Assembly (NCBI GenBank): GCA_005881235.1
Contig: VBEQ01000171.1
Location: 1-13,905, forward strand
From: Chloroflexota bacterium
GTDB lineage: Bacteria; Chloroflexota; Dormibacteria; CF-121
DNA length: 13,905 bases
Direction: 5' to 3'
Shown: positions 1 through 7,610 of the stretch, piece by piece
How the letters are laid out: each line of letters starts with the position of its first letter
How positions within the stretch are numbered: the stretch's first letter is position 1
Notes under the pieces: generated by a model
Seen by the model: only the letters and a program-made list of their open reading frames with translations
The model's database searches: none
Told to the model about the DNA's origin: nothing
Program-made: the position numbers and the translations under genes

Positions 1-231
1 ATTGAAGGGGACGTTGAAGTCGGCGCTCTGCCACCAGGTGAAGTAGGTTTGGTCGAGCTTCTGGCCGCCGAGCACCTGGGACAGGATCACCAGGGAGAAG
101 ACGAAGGCCAAGCCGATGCTGCCCGCGCCGACCCATCCGACCACCCGCCGCGGCAGCAGCCGGCCGAGCAGCGCGTTGACCAGGAACCCCGCGAGCGGCG
201 CCAGGAGGACCAGGGGCGCGAGGACGTCCAT
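1..231 (-). CDS. nuoL: NADH-quinone oxidoreductase subunit L, N-terminal part (runs off the left edge)
   Basis: This is the proton-pumping antiporter-like membrane subunit of complex I. I read 77 open codons from the ATG at 229-231 to base 1 with no stop. The protein starts MDVLAPLVLLAPLAGFLVNA, a first membrane helix, followed by a second hydrophobic helix at about residues 32-52. It ends with TYFTWWQSADFNVPFN, the periplasmic stretch typically found just before the third helix of NuoL. The family is usually over 600 residues, so only about an eighth is seen. The start lies 6 bases after the nuoK stop, and AGGAG sits 9 bases upstream of the ATG. Identity rests on the N-terminal pattern plus its place directly after nuoK. 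The truncation comes from the window edge and is not a mutation. Confidence 0.9.
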   Translation of the reverse strand, partial: MDVLAPLVLLAPLAGFLVNALLGRLLPRRVVGWVGAGSIGLAFVFSLVILSQVLGGQKLDQTYFTWWQSADFNVPFN

Positions 232-237
232 CGCTCC

Positions 238-543
238 CTACTCCTTCATCAGGTCGAGCTCGTCGACATCCATCTGCCGGCCGGCGCGATAGACCTGCAC
301 GATGATGGCGATCCCAACCACCACTTCGGCTGCCGCGACCGTGATCACGAGGAAGGCGAACACCACGCCGTCGAGGGAGTTGAGGTAGCGGCTCATCGTC
401 GCGAACGCCAGGTTGACGGCGTTGAGCATCAGCTCGATGCACATGAAGACGACCAGCGGGTTGCGACGGACCATGAAGCCGATCGCGCCTAGGGTGAAGA
501 CGGCGCCGCTCAGGAGCAGGAAGGTATAGGCGGGAACCGGCAT
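238..543 (-). CDS. nuoK: NADH-quinone oxidoreductase subunit K
   Basis: Small membrane subunit of complex I (related to MrpC), part of the proton-translocating chain next to NuoJ and NuoA. It has 101 residues, the usual family size, and three hydrophobic helices (about 5-22, 28-50, 60-86). The two conserved membrane glutamates of the family are visible: E37 in VVFMCIELMLNAVNL and E73 in VAAAEVVVGIAI. The tail DVDELDLMKE is a typical charged C-terminus. The ATG at 541-543 shares one base with the nuoJ stop (TGATG), and a strong GGAGG lies 8 bases upstream. The frame stays open further upstream without a stop, but that part reads an alternative frame of nuoJ, so this ATG is the right start. Confidence 0.97.
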   Translation of the reverse strand: MPVPAYTFLLLSGAVFTLGAIGFMVRRNPLVVFMCIELMLNAVNLAFATMSRYLNSLDGVVFAFLVITVAAAEVVVGIAIIVQVYRAGRQMDVDELDLMKE

Positions 544-1049
544 CAGCGGATCCTCCGCATCGCCAGGTAGACGGCGCCGACCGCCGCCACGAGCAGCAGC
601 ACCGAGGTCACCTCGACCGGGAAGAGGAACCGGGTATAGAGGGCGGTACCGATGGTCTGCACGTTGCCCGCCGCGGCGATCACCTCGGGGGTGAAGGCGC
701 CGGGACGGCCGGTCAGCCCGCGGTTGAAGAGGAGGGCGGCGAGCAGCGCCGCGAAGATCACCCCGAACACGACGCCGTAGACCCACTCCGTGCCACCCGG
801 ACGGAAGCTGATGTCGGCTTCGGGGTTCATGAGCGCGATGATGAAGACGAAGAGCACCATGACCGCGCCGGCGTAGACGATGATCTGGGCCGCGAACAGG
901 AACTGCGCGTTCAACATCAGGAAGAGCACGGCCAGGCCGAGCATGTTGGCGACCAGCGACAGGGCGTTGTACATCGGCTTACGGAACGCCACCACACCGA
1001 CCGCCGTCACCAATTCCCAGGCCGCCACGATGGCGAACCCGACTACCAC
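543..1049 (-). CDS. nuoJ: NADH-quinone oxidoreductase subunit J
   Basis: Membrane subunit of complex I, 168 residues with about five hydrophobic helices. The best conserved part is the third helix, AQIIVYAGAVMVLFVFIIAL (residues 54-73), which in solved complex I structures carries the pi-bulge involved in conformational coupling. The last helix, LFPVEVTSVLLLVAAVGAVY, also matches the family. The start is a GTG at 1047-1049, overlapping the nuoI stop by 7 bases. No ATG is available early enough to keep helix 1, and the ribosome binding site is weak, so initiation probably depends on coupling to nuoI translation. The exact start is the least certain part of the call. Confidence 0.95.
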   Translation of the reverse strand: MVVGFAIVAAWELVTAVGVVAFRKPMYNALSLVANMLGLAVLFLMLNAQFLFAAQIIVYAGAVMVLFVFIIALMNPEADISFRPGGTEWVYGVVFGVIFAALLAALLFNRGLTGRPGAFTPEVIAAAGNVQTIGTALYTRFLFPVEVTSVLLLVAAVGAVYLAMRRIR

Positions 1050-1555
1050 TTGCGGGGCACCGCCTGGGCGGACGGGGCGCCAGAGGGACGCGCCGTGTCC
1101 TGCAGGCTGGCGGAGAGCGGTTCCAGCATGTCCTCTTTCACGGCGATGAACTTGTCCGGGTGATCGTCCGCGAGGTCATAACGGGGCCCCATGGTGATCG
1201 CGTCGTAGGGGCAGGCCTCCTCGCACATGCCGCAGTAGATGCAGCGCAGCAGGTTGATCTCGTAGCGCTTCGCATAGCGCTCGCCGGGTGAGACGCGATG
1301 CTCGGGCGTGTTCTCGGCCGCCTCCACCACGATGCAGCCCACCGGGCAGGCGATGGCGCAGAGCTCGCAGCCGACGCACTTCTCGAGGCCGTCGGCGTAG
1401 CGGTGCAGGATGTGGCGGCCGCGCTCGCGCGGCGGGACGGGCTTCTGCCGTTCCGGGTACTCGATGGTGACGATGGGCTTGGTGTTGTGCTTGAAGGTTG
1501 TCGCCAGGGCACGGGCGATGTAGAGGGGACCGAGAAAGATCTCGCGCAGCGCCAT
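1043..1555 (-). CDS. nuoI: NADH-quinone oxidoreductase subunit I (2x[4Fe-4S] ferredoxin)
   Basis: Peripheral-arm subunit that carries electrons through clusters N6a and N6b toward NuoB. It has 170 residues. Two ferredoxin motifs are intact: C60, C63, C66, C70 (KCVGCELCAIACP) and C105, C108, C111, C115 (RCIYCGMCEEACP). An N-terminal helix (LGPLYIARALATTFKH) fits the membrane-surface anchor of the family. After about residue 147 the protein runs into a Ser/Pro/Ala-rich tail with no conserved motif. The ATG at 1553-1555 shares one base with the nuoH stop (TGATG). Confidence 0.98.
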   Translation of the reverse strand: MALREIFLGPLYIARALATTFKHNTKPIVTIEYPERQKPVPPRERGRHILHRYADGLEKCVGCELCAIACPVGCIVVEAAENTPEHRVSPGERYAKRYEINLLRCIYCGMCEEACPYDAITMGPRYDLADDHPDKFIAVKEDMLEPLSASLQDTARPSGAPSAQAVPRKW

Positions 1556-2562
1556 CAGAGTGTGCCCTGGGCGGCCACGACCACGACCGCGGTCACCATC
1601 ATCATGGCCAGCGACAGTGGGAACAACGATTTCCAGCTCAGGGCCATCAAGCGGTCATACCGCATGCGCGGCAAGGTGGCCCGCAGCCAGACATAGACGT
1701 AGAGCAAGGCGACGACCTTCACGAGGAACCACCAGGGGCCCGGAAGGATCCCGAAGGGTCCCCACCAGCCGCCAAGGAAGACGATGGTGGCGACCGAGCT
1801 GACGATGATCATGTTGATGTACTCCGCCATGAAGAAGAGCGCGAAGCGCAAGCCCGAGTACTCGGTGTGATAGCCGGCGACGAGCTCGGTCTCGGCTTCG
1901 GGGAGATCGAACGGCGCGCGGTTCGTCTCGGCGATGCCGGCGATCAGGTACAGGAAGAAGGCGGGCAGCAGCGGGAGCACGAACCACCAGGTGTGCTGGG
2001 CGTTGACGATATCGACCATCCTGACCGAGCCGGCCAGGATGAAAACCGGGACCAGCGAGAGGCCGAGCGCCATCTCATAGCTGATCATCTGGGCGGACGA
2101 GCGCAGCGCCCCCAGCATCGAGTACTTGCTATTGGATGCGTAGCCCGCGAGGAAGATGCCGTAGACACCCACCGACGTCACCGCGAAGTACCAGAGGACG
2201 CCGATGTTGACGTTCATCACGTACCAGCCGATCGAATGGCCGAAAAGGTTGAGCGCCCCGGGCCCGCTGATCGGAATGATGGCGAAGCTGGCGAGCGCCG
2301 CCATGATCGAGATCATCGGCGCCAGCAGGTAAAGAAAGCGGTCGCGGCTCGACGGGGCGCTGCTCGATTTGAAGAACAGCTTCAATCCGTCGGCCGCCGG
2401 CTGCAGCAGGCCCCAGGGGCCGACGCGGTTGGGGCCGGGGCGCTGCTGCATGCGGGCCTGGACCTTGCGCTCGAAGAGCGTGAGGTAGGCGAAGCCGGTC
2501 AGCAGCGCGCCGATCACGATCACCGCTTTGATCAGCGTCTCGACGACGACGTCGAGGGTCAT
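1555..2562 (-). CDS. nuoH: NADH-quinone oxidoreductase subunit H
   Basis: Membrane subunit that forms the quinone tunnel at the junction of the two arms of complex I. It has 335 residues, the usual size, with about eight or nine hydrophobic helices. Family signatures are present in order: ERKVQARMQQRPGPNRVG (31-48), SYEMALGLSLVP (161-172, with E163), AETNRAPFDLPEAETELVAG (211-230) followed by YHTEYSG, and LRATLPRMRYDRLM (293-306). The acidic loop after AETNRAPFD is the conserved charged connection to the quinone site. The ATG at 2560-2562 overlaps the nuoG stop by 4 bases (ATGA), and GGAG lies 9 bases upstream. Confidence 0.98.
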   Translation of the reverse strand: MTLDVVVETLIKAVIVIGALLTGFAYLTLFERKVQARMQQRPGPNRVGPWGLLQPAADGLKLFFKSSSAPSSRDRFLYLLAPMISIMAALASFAIIPISGPGALNLFGHSIGWYVMNVNIGVLWYFAVTSVGVYGIFLAGYASNSKYSMLGALRSSAQMISYEMALGLSLVPVFILAGSVRMVDIVNAQHTWWFVLPLLPAFFLYLIAGIAETNRAPFDLPEAETELVAGYHTEYSGLRFALFFMAEYINMIIVSSVATIVFLGGWWGPFGILPGPWWFLVKVVALLYVYVWLRATLPRMRYDRLMALSWKSLFPLSLAMMMVTAVVVVAAQGTL

Positions 2563-4436
2563 CGCGATTCGCTCCAGAGCACCCGCGCGCCCTCGTTGAC
2601 CGCGCGATATGGTGGCAGCGCGCGAACCAGGTCGCCCGTGATCGCCTCCACGCTTTCGTAATCCCAGCTGGCGCCAAGATGGTTGGCGATTTCCTGGAAG
2701 ACGCGCCAGTCCTCACGAACCCAGGCGGCATCGATACCCTTGAGGATCCGCTGCACCCGTCCTTCCATGTTGGTCACGGTGCCATCCTTTTCGGTAAAGG
2801 CGTGGCCCGGGATGATGACGTGGGCGACCTCGTCGAGGGGCGAGGCCTTGAAGCGGTGGAAGATCAGCAGCGGCAAGCCGGACAGCCACATCGATTCAGC
2901 GTCGGTGGGAACAAAGCCGTGCAGCGGGCTCGGCTCGTGCACGTAGAGCGCCTTGACGCCGGCGCCCGGCCATTCCACCCTCCCCTTTCCGGACGTGCCG
3001 TTCAGCGAGACGTAGCCGGGGCCGCGCTGCGGCAGGATGCCGAGGTCCTTGGCACCGCGCCCGTTGGGGCCCGCGGTCACGATCAGCCGCCGGACGCTCC
3101 CCTTCACCTTCTTCTGCAGCTTCTCCTGCAGCTCGACCGCCGCCTTCTTGTTCGCCTCAGTCGCCAGGATCCCAACAGCTTGCGCCTCCGCTGGGACGGC
3201 ATCGAGCGCTTTCTTGACGTCGGTCGCGCCGACCTTCGAGACCTGGAGGCCTTTACGCTGGCTCTTGAAGAGGCGCAGGTGAAGCACCGGCGCCGCGTCG
3301 ATCACGTCCTGGCCGCCCAGCACGACGACGTGGTCGCAACGCTCGATGTCGGCGATGGGCAGCGTCACGTCGTCCGGCTCCGCGTCCTCGAGGGCCGCGC
3401 TTCGGTGATCGAGGTTCGGCGATGCGAGCACCTCGCGGAAGAGGCGCTGGAAGAGGAAGAGCTCCTCGTTGCTCGCCGCCGGTGAGGCCCAGCCCGCGAC
3501 CTGGCCCGAGGCCTTCAGGGCGTCGGCCGTGAACGCGATCACCTCGTCGTAGGTCACCCGTTCGAGCTTGCCGTCGCGCCGGATCTGGGGCCGGTCCTGC
3601 CCCGTGCGCTGGAACTGGGGGAAGCTGTAGCGGCCGGCATCGCAGAGCCAGCCGTCATCGACGGCGAGGTTTTCGCGCGACTGGAAGCGCCCGATCCGGT
3701 TGTTGCGCGCGTCGAGTTGGATATTGCAGCCCATGCTGCAAGCGGGGCAGACGCTGGCCGTGCGGTCCAGGTCCCAGGGGCGGCTGACGAAGCGATACTG
3801 CCGCGAGGTCAGCGCGCCGACCGGGCAGATCTCCGTCCAGTTGCCCTGGTAGTTCGACTGGGCGGGTTCGTCGTTGAAGGTGCCGATGATGGTTTGGACG
3901 CCGCGCTGGATGAGCGCCAGCTCGCGTTCCCCCGAGATCTCCTCGCTGAACCGCGTGCAGCGCCAGCAGAGGATGCAGCGCTCGCGGTCGAGGACGATCT
4001 TGTCGGAGAGCGGCACCCCTTTATCGAAATGCGCCTTCTGAAACTCGAAGCGGCTGGCGCCCGGACCGTATTGAAAGGTCTGGTCCTGCAGCGGGCACTC
4101 GCCGCCCTTGTCGCAGATGGGGCAGTCGAGGGGGTGATTGATGAGGAGAAACTCGAGCACGCCCTTCTGGTACTTGCCGACCTGTTCCGTCGTCGTCTTG
4201 ACGACCATGCCCTCGGCGACGTAGACGGCGCAGGCTGGTTGCAGCTTCGGCATCTTCTCCACTTCGACCAGGCACATGCGGCAGACGGCGACCGGCGCCA
4301 TCTTCGGGTGCGAGCAGAAAATCGGGATGTCGATGTTGATCGCTTTGGCGGCGTCGAGGATCAGGGTGCCCTTGGGCACGGTGACGGACTGCCCGTCGAT
4401 CGTGAGCGTGACCTGGTCGGTCTGCACCGTCGCCAT
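2559..4436 (-). CDS. nuoG: NADH-quinone oxidoreductase subunit G, short form with N7 ligands
   Basis: Largest subunit of the NADH-oxidising module, 625 residues. Ligands read from the sequence: [2Fe-2S] C41, C52, C55, C69; N5-type cluster H101, C105, C108, C114 (HPLDCPICDKGGEC); [4Fe-4S] C154, C157, C160, C204; and a fourth set C230, C233, C237, C265 (CPACSMGC, then 27 residues, then C) that matches the N7 site of some bacterial enzymes. After about residue 290 comes a reduced molybdopterin-oxidoreductase-like domain. The protein is clearly shorter than the roughly 780-910 residues of Thermus or E. coli NuoG, but the reading frame is intact to the nuoH overlap. I chose the ATG at 4434-4436 (MATVQTDQVTLTIDG), which shares one base with the nuoF stop and has AGGAGG 10 bases upstream. 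A longer upstream reading lies inside nuoF and is not homologous. Confidence 0.96.
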   Translation of the reverse strand: MATVQTDQVTLTIDGQSVTVPKGTLILDAAKAINIDIPIFCSHPKMAPVAVCRMCLVEVEKMPKLQPACAVYVAEGMVVKTTTEQVGKYQKGVLEFLLINHPLDCPICDKGGECPLQDQTFQYGPGASRFEFQKAHFDKGVPLSDKIVLDRERCILCWRCTRFSEEISGERELALIQRGVQTIIGTFNDEPAQSNYQGNWTEICPVGALTSRQYRFVSRPWDLDRTASVCPACSMGCNIQLDARNNRIGRFQSRENLAVDDGWLCDAGRYSFPQFQRTGQDRPQIRRDGKLERVTYDEVIAFTADALKASGQVAGWASPAASNEELFLFQRLFREVLASPNLDHRSAALEDAEPDDVTLPIADIERCDHVVVLGGQDVIDAAPVLHLRLFKSQRKGLQVSKVGATDVKKALDAVPAEAQAVGILATEANKKAAVELQEKLQKKVKGSVRRLIVTAGPNGRGAKDLGILPQRGPGYVSLNGTSGKGRVEWPGAGVKALYVHEPSPLHGFVPTDAESMWLSGLPLLIFHRFKASPLDEVAHVIIPGHAFTEKDGTVTNMEGRVQRILKGIDAAWVREDWRVFQEIANHLGASWDYESVEAITGDLVRALPPYRAVNEGARVLWSESR

Positions 4437-5722
4437 CAGGCGACCGCCTCCTGCGCCGTCCTCTTGAAGGGGCATCCCTTTTCCGAGACGTGCTCGAGGA
4501 ACTCGTCGCGGAAGAACTTGATGACGCTGCGCGGGAACCAGGTCGAGGCATCGCCGAGCGGACAGAAGGAGCGCCCATCGATGCTGTAACCGATGTCGAG
4601 CAGCAGGTCGACGTCGGTGGCCTTGGCGTCGCCGGCCTCGAAGCGGTCGAAGAGATTCGACATCCAGAAGGTACCTTCGCGGCAGGGCGTGCACTTGCCG
4701 CAGCTCTCGTGGTGGAAGAACTTCACGTAGCGCCGGGCGGCGTCCACCATGCAGGTGGTCTCGTCCATCACGACCATCGCGCCGGCGCCCGCCAGCGAGC
4801 CGGCCTTCTGGATCGCATCGAAGTCCAGGCCGACGTCGAGATGCTCGGGGAGTAGCACCATCATCGAGGCGCCCCCCGGCTGAAACGCCTTGAGCTTGCG
4901 ATTCTTCCAGACGCCGCCGCCGTGCTCCTCGATCAACTCGCGGATTGGCGTGCCGTTCTCCAGCTCGTAGTTACCCGGCCGGTTGACGTGCCCGCTCATG
5001 CACCAGACGCGGGTCCCCTTTCCCGTCGGGGTCCCCATCGCACCGAACCAGTCGGCGCCGTTGATGACGATGTGCGGCAGGTTGGCCACGGTCTCGACGT
5101 TGTTGACCACCGTCGGCTTCCCGTAGAGGCCCTTGATCGCCGGGAAGGGCGGCTTGAGCCGGGGCTCGCCGCGATAGCCTTCGAGCGAGGTCAGCAATGC
5201 GGTCTCCTCGCCGCAAATGTACGCGCCAGCGCCGCGGTGCAGGATGACGTCGATCTCGTAACCCTTGCCGAGGACGTTCTTGCCGAGGTATCCGGCCTGG
5301 CGGGCCTCCTCGATGGCGGCCTCCAGCGCCTCGTGCTGCGGCAGGTACTCGCCGCGGATATAGATGAAGGCAAGGTTGCACCCGATTGCGTAGCTGGCGA
5401 TCAGGATGCCCTCGAGCACCTGGTGCGGGCTCTTCTCCATCAGGTAGCGGTCCTTGAAGCAGCCTGGCTCGCTCTCGTCGGCGTTGCAAACGAGATAGCG
5501 CGGATAGACGCCCTTGGGCAGGAAGCTCCACTTGTTGCCGGTGGGGAAACCGGCCCCGCCGCGGCCGCGGAGCCCGCTCTTCTTGACCAGCTCCACCAGC
5601 TCGTCGGGCTGCATCTCGAGCGCTTTCTTGAAGCCGGCGTAGCCGCCGGTCCGTTCGTAGACCGCCAGCTGCTCGAGATTCTCGGTGTGAAAGTCCTTGG
5701 TGAGAAGCGGCTTGAGTCCCAT
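4436..5722 (-). CDS. nuoF: NADH-quinone oxidoreductase subunit F (NADH/FMN subunit)
   Basis: Binds NADH and FMN and starts electron transfer in complex I; 428 residues, normal for the family. Visible motifs: GLRGRGGAGFPTGNKW (50-65) and NADESEPG (80-87), which line the NADH/FMN site; GAGAYICGEETALL (165-178); PPFPAIKGLYGKPTVVNNVE (191-210); and the N3 [4Fe-4S] ligands C341, C344, C347 (CGKCTPC) plus C387 (SFCPLGD). The ATG at 5720-5722 shares one base with the nuoE stop. The ribosome binding site is poor (AAGCGAG at best), unusually weak for this operon, and it lies inside the odd nuoE tail, so translation probably relies on coupling. Confidence 0.98.
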   Translation of the reverse strand: MGLKPLLTKDFHTENLEQLAVYERTGGYAGFKKALEMQPDELVELVKKSGLRGRGGAGFPTGNKWSFLPKGVYPRYLVCNADESEPGCFKDRYLMEKSPHQVLEGILIASYAIGCNLAFIYIRGEYLPQHEALEAAIEEARQAGYLGKNVLGKGYEIDVILHRGAGAYICGEETALLTSLEGYRGEPRLKPPFPAIKGLYGKPTVVNNVETVANLPHIVINGADWFGAMGTPTGKGTRVWCMSGHVNRPGNYELENGTPIRELIEEHGGGVWKNRKLKAFQPGGASMMVLLPEHLDVGLDFDAIQKAGSLAGAGAMVVMDETTCMVDAARRYVKFFHHESCGKCTPCREGTFWMSNLFDRFEAGDAKATDVDLLLDIGYSIDGRSFCPLGDASTWFPRSVIKFFRDEFLEHVSEKGCPFKRTAQEAVA

Positions 5723-6330
5723 CAGTTTGCTCGCTTAGGTGATTTACGTCTCAATGGCTCGGTTGCGCTGGCGGACGGGCCTTCACCGCCCGACCGCGAG
5801 GGCTTAATGCGGTCGGATGCGTGTTCCGGCCCTGCCGCGCCCTCGCCTGGGGCGACGCCCCGTCGCAGCCGCTGGATGATGGCGTCGATCCGCTCCGGCG
5901 TCAGGTTTTCCTCGAAGTGATGATCGACCTGCATCATCGGCGCGCCGCCGCAGGCACCCAGGCACTCGATCGTCGAGTGCCAGGTGATGGCCCCGTCCTT
6001 CGTCGTCTGGCCGTCGCGGACCCCCAGCTGCTGGCCGAGGTAGGCCGTCATCTCGTCGGCGCCGCGCAGCATGCAGGGCGCGTTGACGCAGATCACGACA
6101 TCATGCCGGCCCTCCGGCCGGGTGAGAAACATGGAATAGAAGGATGCGGTCGCCTCGATCAATGAGGGCGGCAGGGCGAGGATCTGCGCGATCTCCCCCA
6201 TCGCGTCTTTAGTGACGTAACCCTGCTCGTGCTGCACCGCCCAGAGCGCGGGGATGATGGCCGATTGCTTCGACGGGTAGCGCGCCGCCCGCGTCGTGAT
6301 CTCCTCGATGGTCCCCTTCGCCAGCGCCAT
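5722..6330 (-). CDS. nuoE: NADH-quinone oxidoreductase subunit E with an unusual C-terminal tail
   Basis: Thioredoxin-like [2Fe-2S] subunit (cluster N1a) of the NADH module, 202 residues. Cluster ligands are C81, C86 (CVNAPC) and C123, C127 (ECLGACGGAP). The conserved helical start (AARYPSKQSAIIPALWAVQ) and SFYSMFLTRP are also seen. The family core ends near residue 157 (AIIQRLRRG). The remaining 45 residues are Gly/Ser/Pro/Arg-rich, ending EPLRRKSPKRAN, and look unrelated to NuoE. The last dozen codons include AT-leaning ones (TTG, AGA, AAA, TCA, CCT, GCA) that stand out from the GC-rich neighbours. The ATG at 6328-6330 shares one base with the nuoD stop. A longer open frame upstream reads a shadow of nuoD and is not part of the gene. 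Confidence 0.96.
   Translation of the reverse strand: MALAKGTIEEITTRAARYPSKQSAIIPALWAVQHEQGYVTKDAMGEIAQILALPPSLIEATASFYSMFLTRPEGRHDVVICVNAPCMLRGADEMTAYLGQQLGVRDGQTTKDGAITWHSTIECLGACGGAPMMQVDHHFEENLTPERIDAIIQRLRRGVAPGEGAAGPEHASDRIKPSRSGGEGPSASATEPLRRKSPKRAN
5770..5816. repeat. Adjacent inverted repeats inside the nuoE 3' tail
   Basis: Two hairpin-forming pairs lie side by side on the plus strand. CCGACCGC at 5790-5797 pairs perfectly with GCGGTCGG at 5809-5816 across an 11-base loop. GGCGG at 5770-5774 pairs with CCGCC at 5786-5790. They encode the non-conserved tail of NuoE. The layout resembles a small palindromic (REP or RPE-like) element inserted in frame near the end of a gene. An mRNA stability or processing element between nuoE and nuoF is an alternative. 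No second copy is visible in this window. Confidence 0.5.
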
Positions 6331-7610
6331 CAGCGGTCCACGTCTCCCAGGATGAAGTCCATGCTGCCCATGATGGCGATGACATCCGCCAGCAGGACAC
6401 CCTGCACCAGTTTCTTCAGCGGCTGGAGATTGCAGAAGGAGGGTGGGCGGACCTTCATCCGATACGGCTTGTTGGTTCCATCGGAGACCAGGTAGAAGCC
6501 GAGCTCGCCACGCGGGCTCTCCACGAAGGCGTAGACATCGCCGACCGGACCCTTGAAGCCCTCGCTCACCAGCCGGAAGTGGTGGATGACCGATTCCATA
6601 CTCTTGCTGAGCTCGCTCCGGGGTGGCAGCGCGACTTTGCGATCGGAGGTGATCCACGGGCCGGCGGGGAGCGTATCGACAACCTGCTGCAAGATCTTCA
6701 GGCTCTCGCGCATCTCCTGGACCCGGACGCGGTAGCGATCGTAGCAATCGCCGTTGACGCCCAGCGGAACCTGGAAGTCGTACTGCTCATAACCGCAATA
6801 CGGGAAAGCCTTGCGGACGTCGTAGTCGACGCCGGAGGCGCGCAACATGGGACCGGTCACTCCCGTCGTGATCGCCTCCTGCGCCGACAGGGCGCCAATC
6901 CCCTGGAGGCGCTGGTGCCAGATTGGATTGTCGGTCAGCATCGCCTCGAAGTCATCGATCCTGCCCGGCATGACATCGATGAAGCGCTGCAGCTGCTCGA
7001 TCCAGCCCTCGGGCAGATCCCAGGCGACACCGCCAACCCGCGTGAAGGAGGTCATCATGCGAACGCCGGAGTACGACTCGTTGAGATCCAGGACCAACTC
7101 GCGGTCACGCCAGGCGTAGAAGAAACCGGAGTAGACCCCCAGGTCGAGGCCGGCCGTACCGAGCCACAGCTCGTGGCTCGCGATCCGCGCCAGCTCCATC
7201 ATCATGACGCGGATCGCCTGCGCCCGAGCCGGGACCTCCACGCCGATCAGCTTTTCGACAGACATCACGAAGCCAACGTTGTTGATGGGCGGCGCCAGGT
7301 AATCCATCCGGTCGCTGAAGGTGATGCCCTGGGTGTAGGTCTTCTCCTCGAAGGACTTCTCGAACCCGGTGTGGAGATAGCCGATGTCCGCGTCGGCATC
7401 GCGCACGATCTCGCCATCGAGCTTCAGCCGCACCCGAAGCACGCCGTGCGTGCTCGGATGCTGGGGTCCCATGTTGAGCTCGATCCAATCGGTCGGCGGC
7501 TCGTGCTCCGGGCCGAACGGTTCCTGGGCAGGGCCCGGGCCGAACGGTTCCTGAGCAGGTCCCGGGCCAAACGGTTCCTGTACGACGCGGGTCTCAGCCA
7601 CGGATCGCAT
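6330..7610 (-). CDS. nuoD: NADH-quinone oxidoreductase subunit D with a repeat-bearing N-terminus
   Basis: 49-kDa-type subunit that forms the quinone-binding pocket with NuoB; 426 residues. The core begins near residue 41 (DWIELNMGPQHPSTHGVLRV). H55 and Y104 are 49 residues apart, the same spacing as the quinone head-group ligands His38 and Tyr87 of Thermus Nqo4. Other family motifs are GYLHTGFEKSFEEKTYTQ, YSGVRMMTSFTRVGGV and the C-terminal DVIAIMGSMDFILGDVDR. Residues 11-34 are an extra low-complexity stretch of three QEPFGP repeats, absent from usual NuoD. The ATG at 7608-7610 overlaps nuoC by 17 bases and has GGAG 4 bases upstream. A GTG at 7599-7601 is an alternative start, but the repeat is included either way. 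Confidence 0.97.
   Translation of the reverse strand: MRSVAETRVVQEPFGPGPAQEPFGPGPAQEPFGPEHEPPTDWIELNMGPQHPSTHGVLRVRLKLDGEIVRDADADIGYLHTGFEKSFEEKTYTQGITFSDRMDYLAPPINNVGFVMSVEKLIGVEVPARAQAIRVMMMELARIASHELWLGTAGLDLGVYSGFFYAWRDRELVLDLNESYSGVRMMTSFTRVGGVAWDLPEGWIEQLQRFIDVMPGRIDDFEAMLTDNPIWHQRLQGIGALSAQEAITTGVTGPMLRASGVDYDVRKAFPYCGYEQYDFQVPLGVNGDCYDRYRVRVQEMRESLKILQQVVDTLPAGPWITSDRKVALPPRSELSKSMESVIHHFRLVSEGFKGPVGDVYAFVESPRGELGFYLVSDGTNKPYRMKVRPPSFCNLQPLKKLVQGVLLADVIAIMGSMDFILGDVDR
7510..7580. repeat. 27-bp tandem repeat, about 2.6 copies, at the 5' end of nuoD
   Basis: A 17-base core (gggccgaacggttcctg on the plus strand) recurs at 7510-7526, 7537-7553 and 7564-7580, exactly 27 bases apart. Only one base differs in the third core, and the 10-base linkers are similar. 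It is in frame with nuoD and encodes QEPFGPGPA twice, then QEPFGP. Near identity at DNA level, including synonymous positions, suggests recent expansion by slippage or unequal recombination. Confidence 0.92.

Noticed and set aside
1498..2661. 387-residue open frame on the plus strand opposite nuoH
   Set aside because: It is antisense to the well-conserved nuoH and is a charged, low-complexity translation typical of a shadow frame.
4437..4694. N-terminal extension of NuoG into nuoF
   Set aside because: The added residues are an alternative-frame reading of nuoF. The family N-terminus, a coupled ATG and a good ribosome binding site all point to 4436.
6331..6747. N-terminal extension of NuoE into nuoD
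   Set aside because: It is a shadow of nuoD; NuoE homology begins at MALAKGTIEEITTRA, coded from 6330.
7594..7610. A frameshift or fusion between nuoC and nuoD
   Set aside because: The 17-base overlap is between two complete frames, each with its own stop or start. Both proteins are full length, so these are simply overlapping separate genes.
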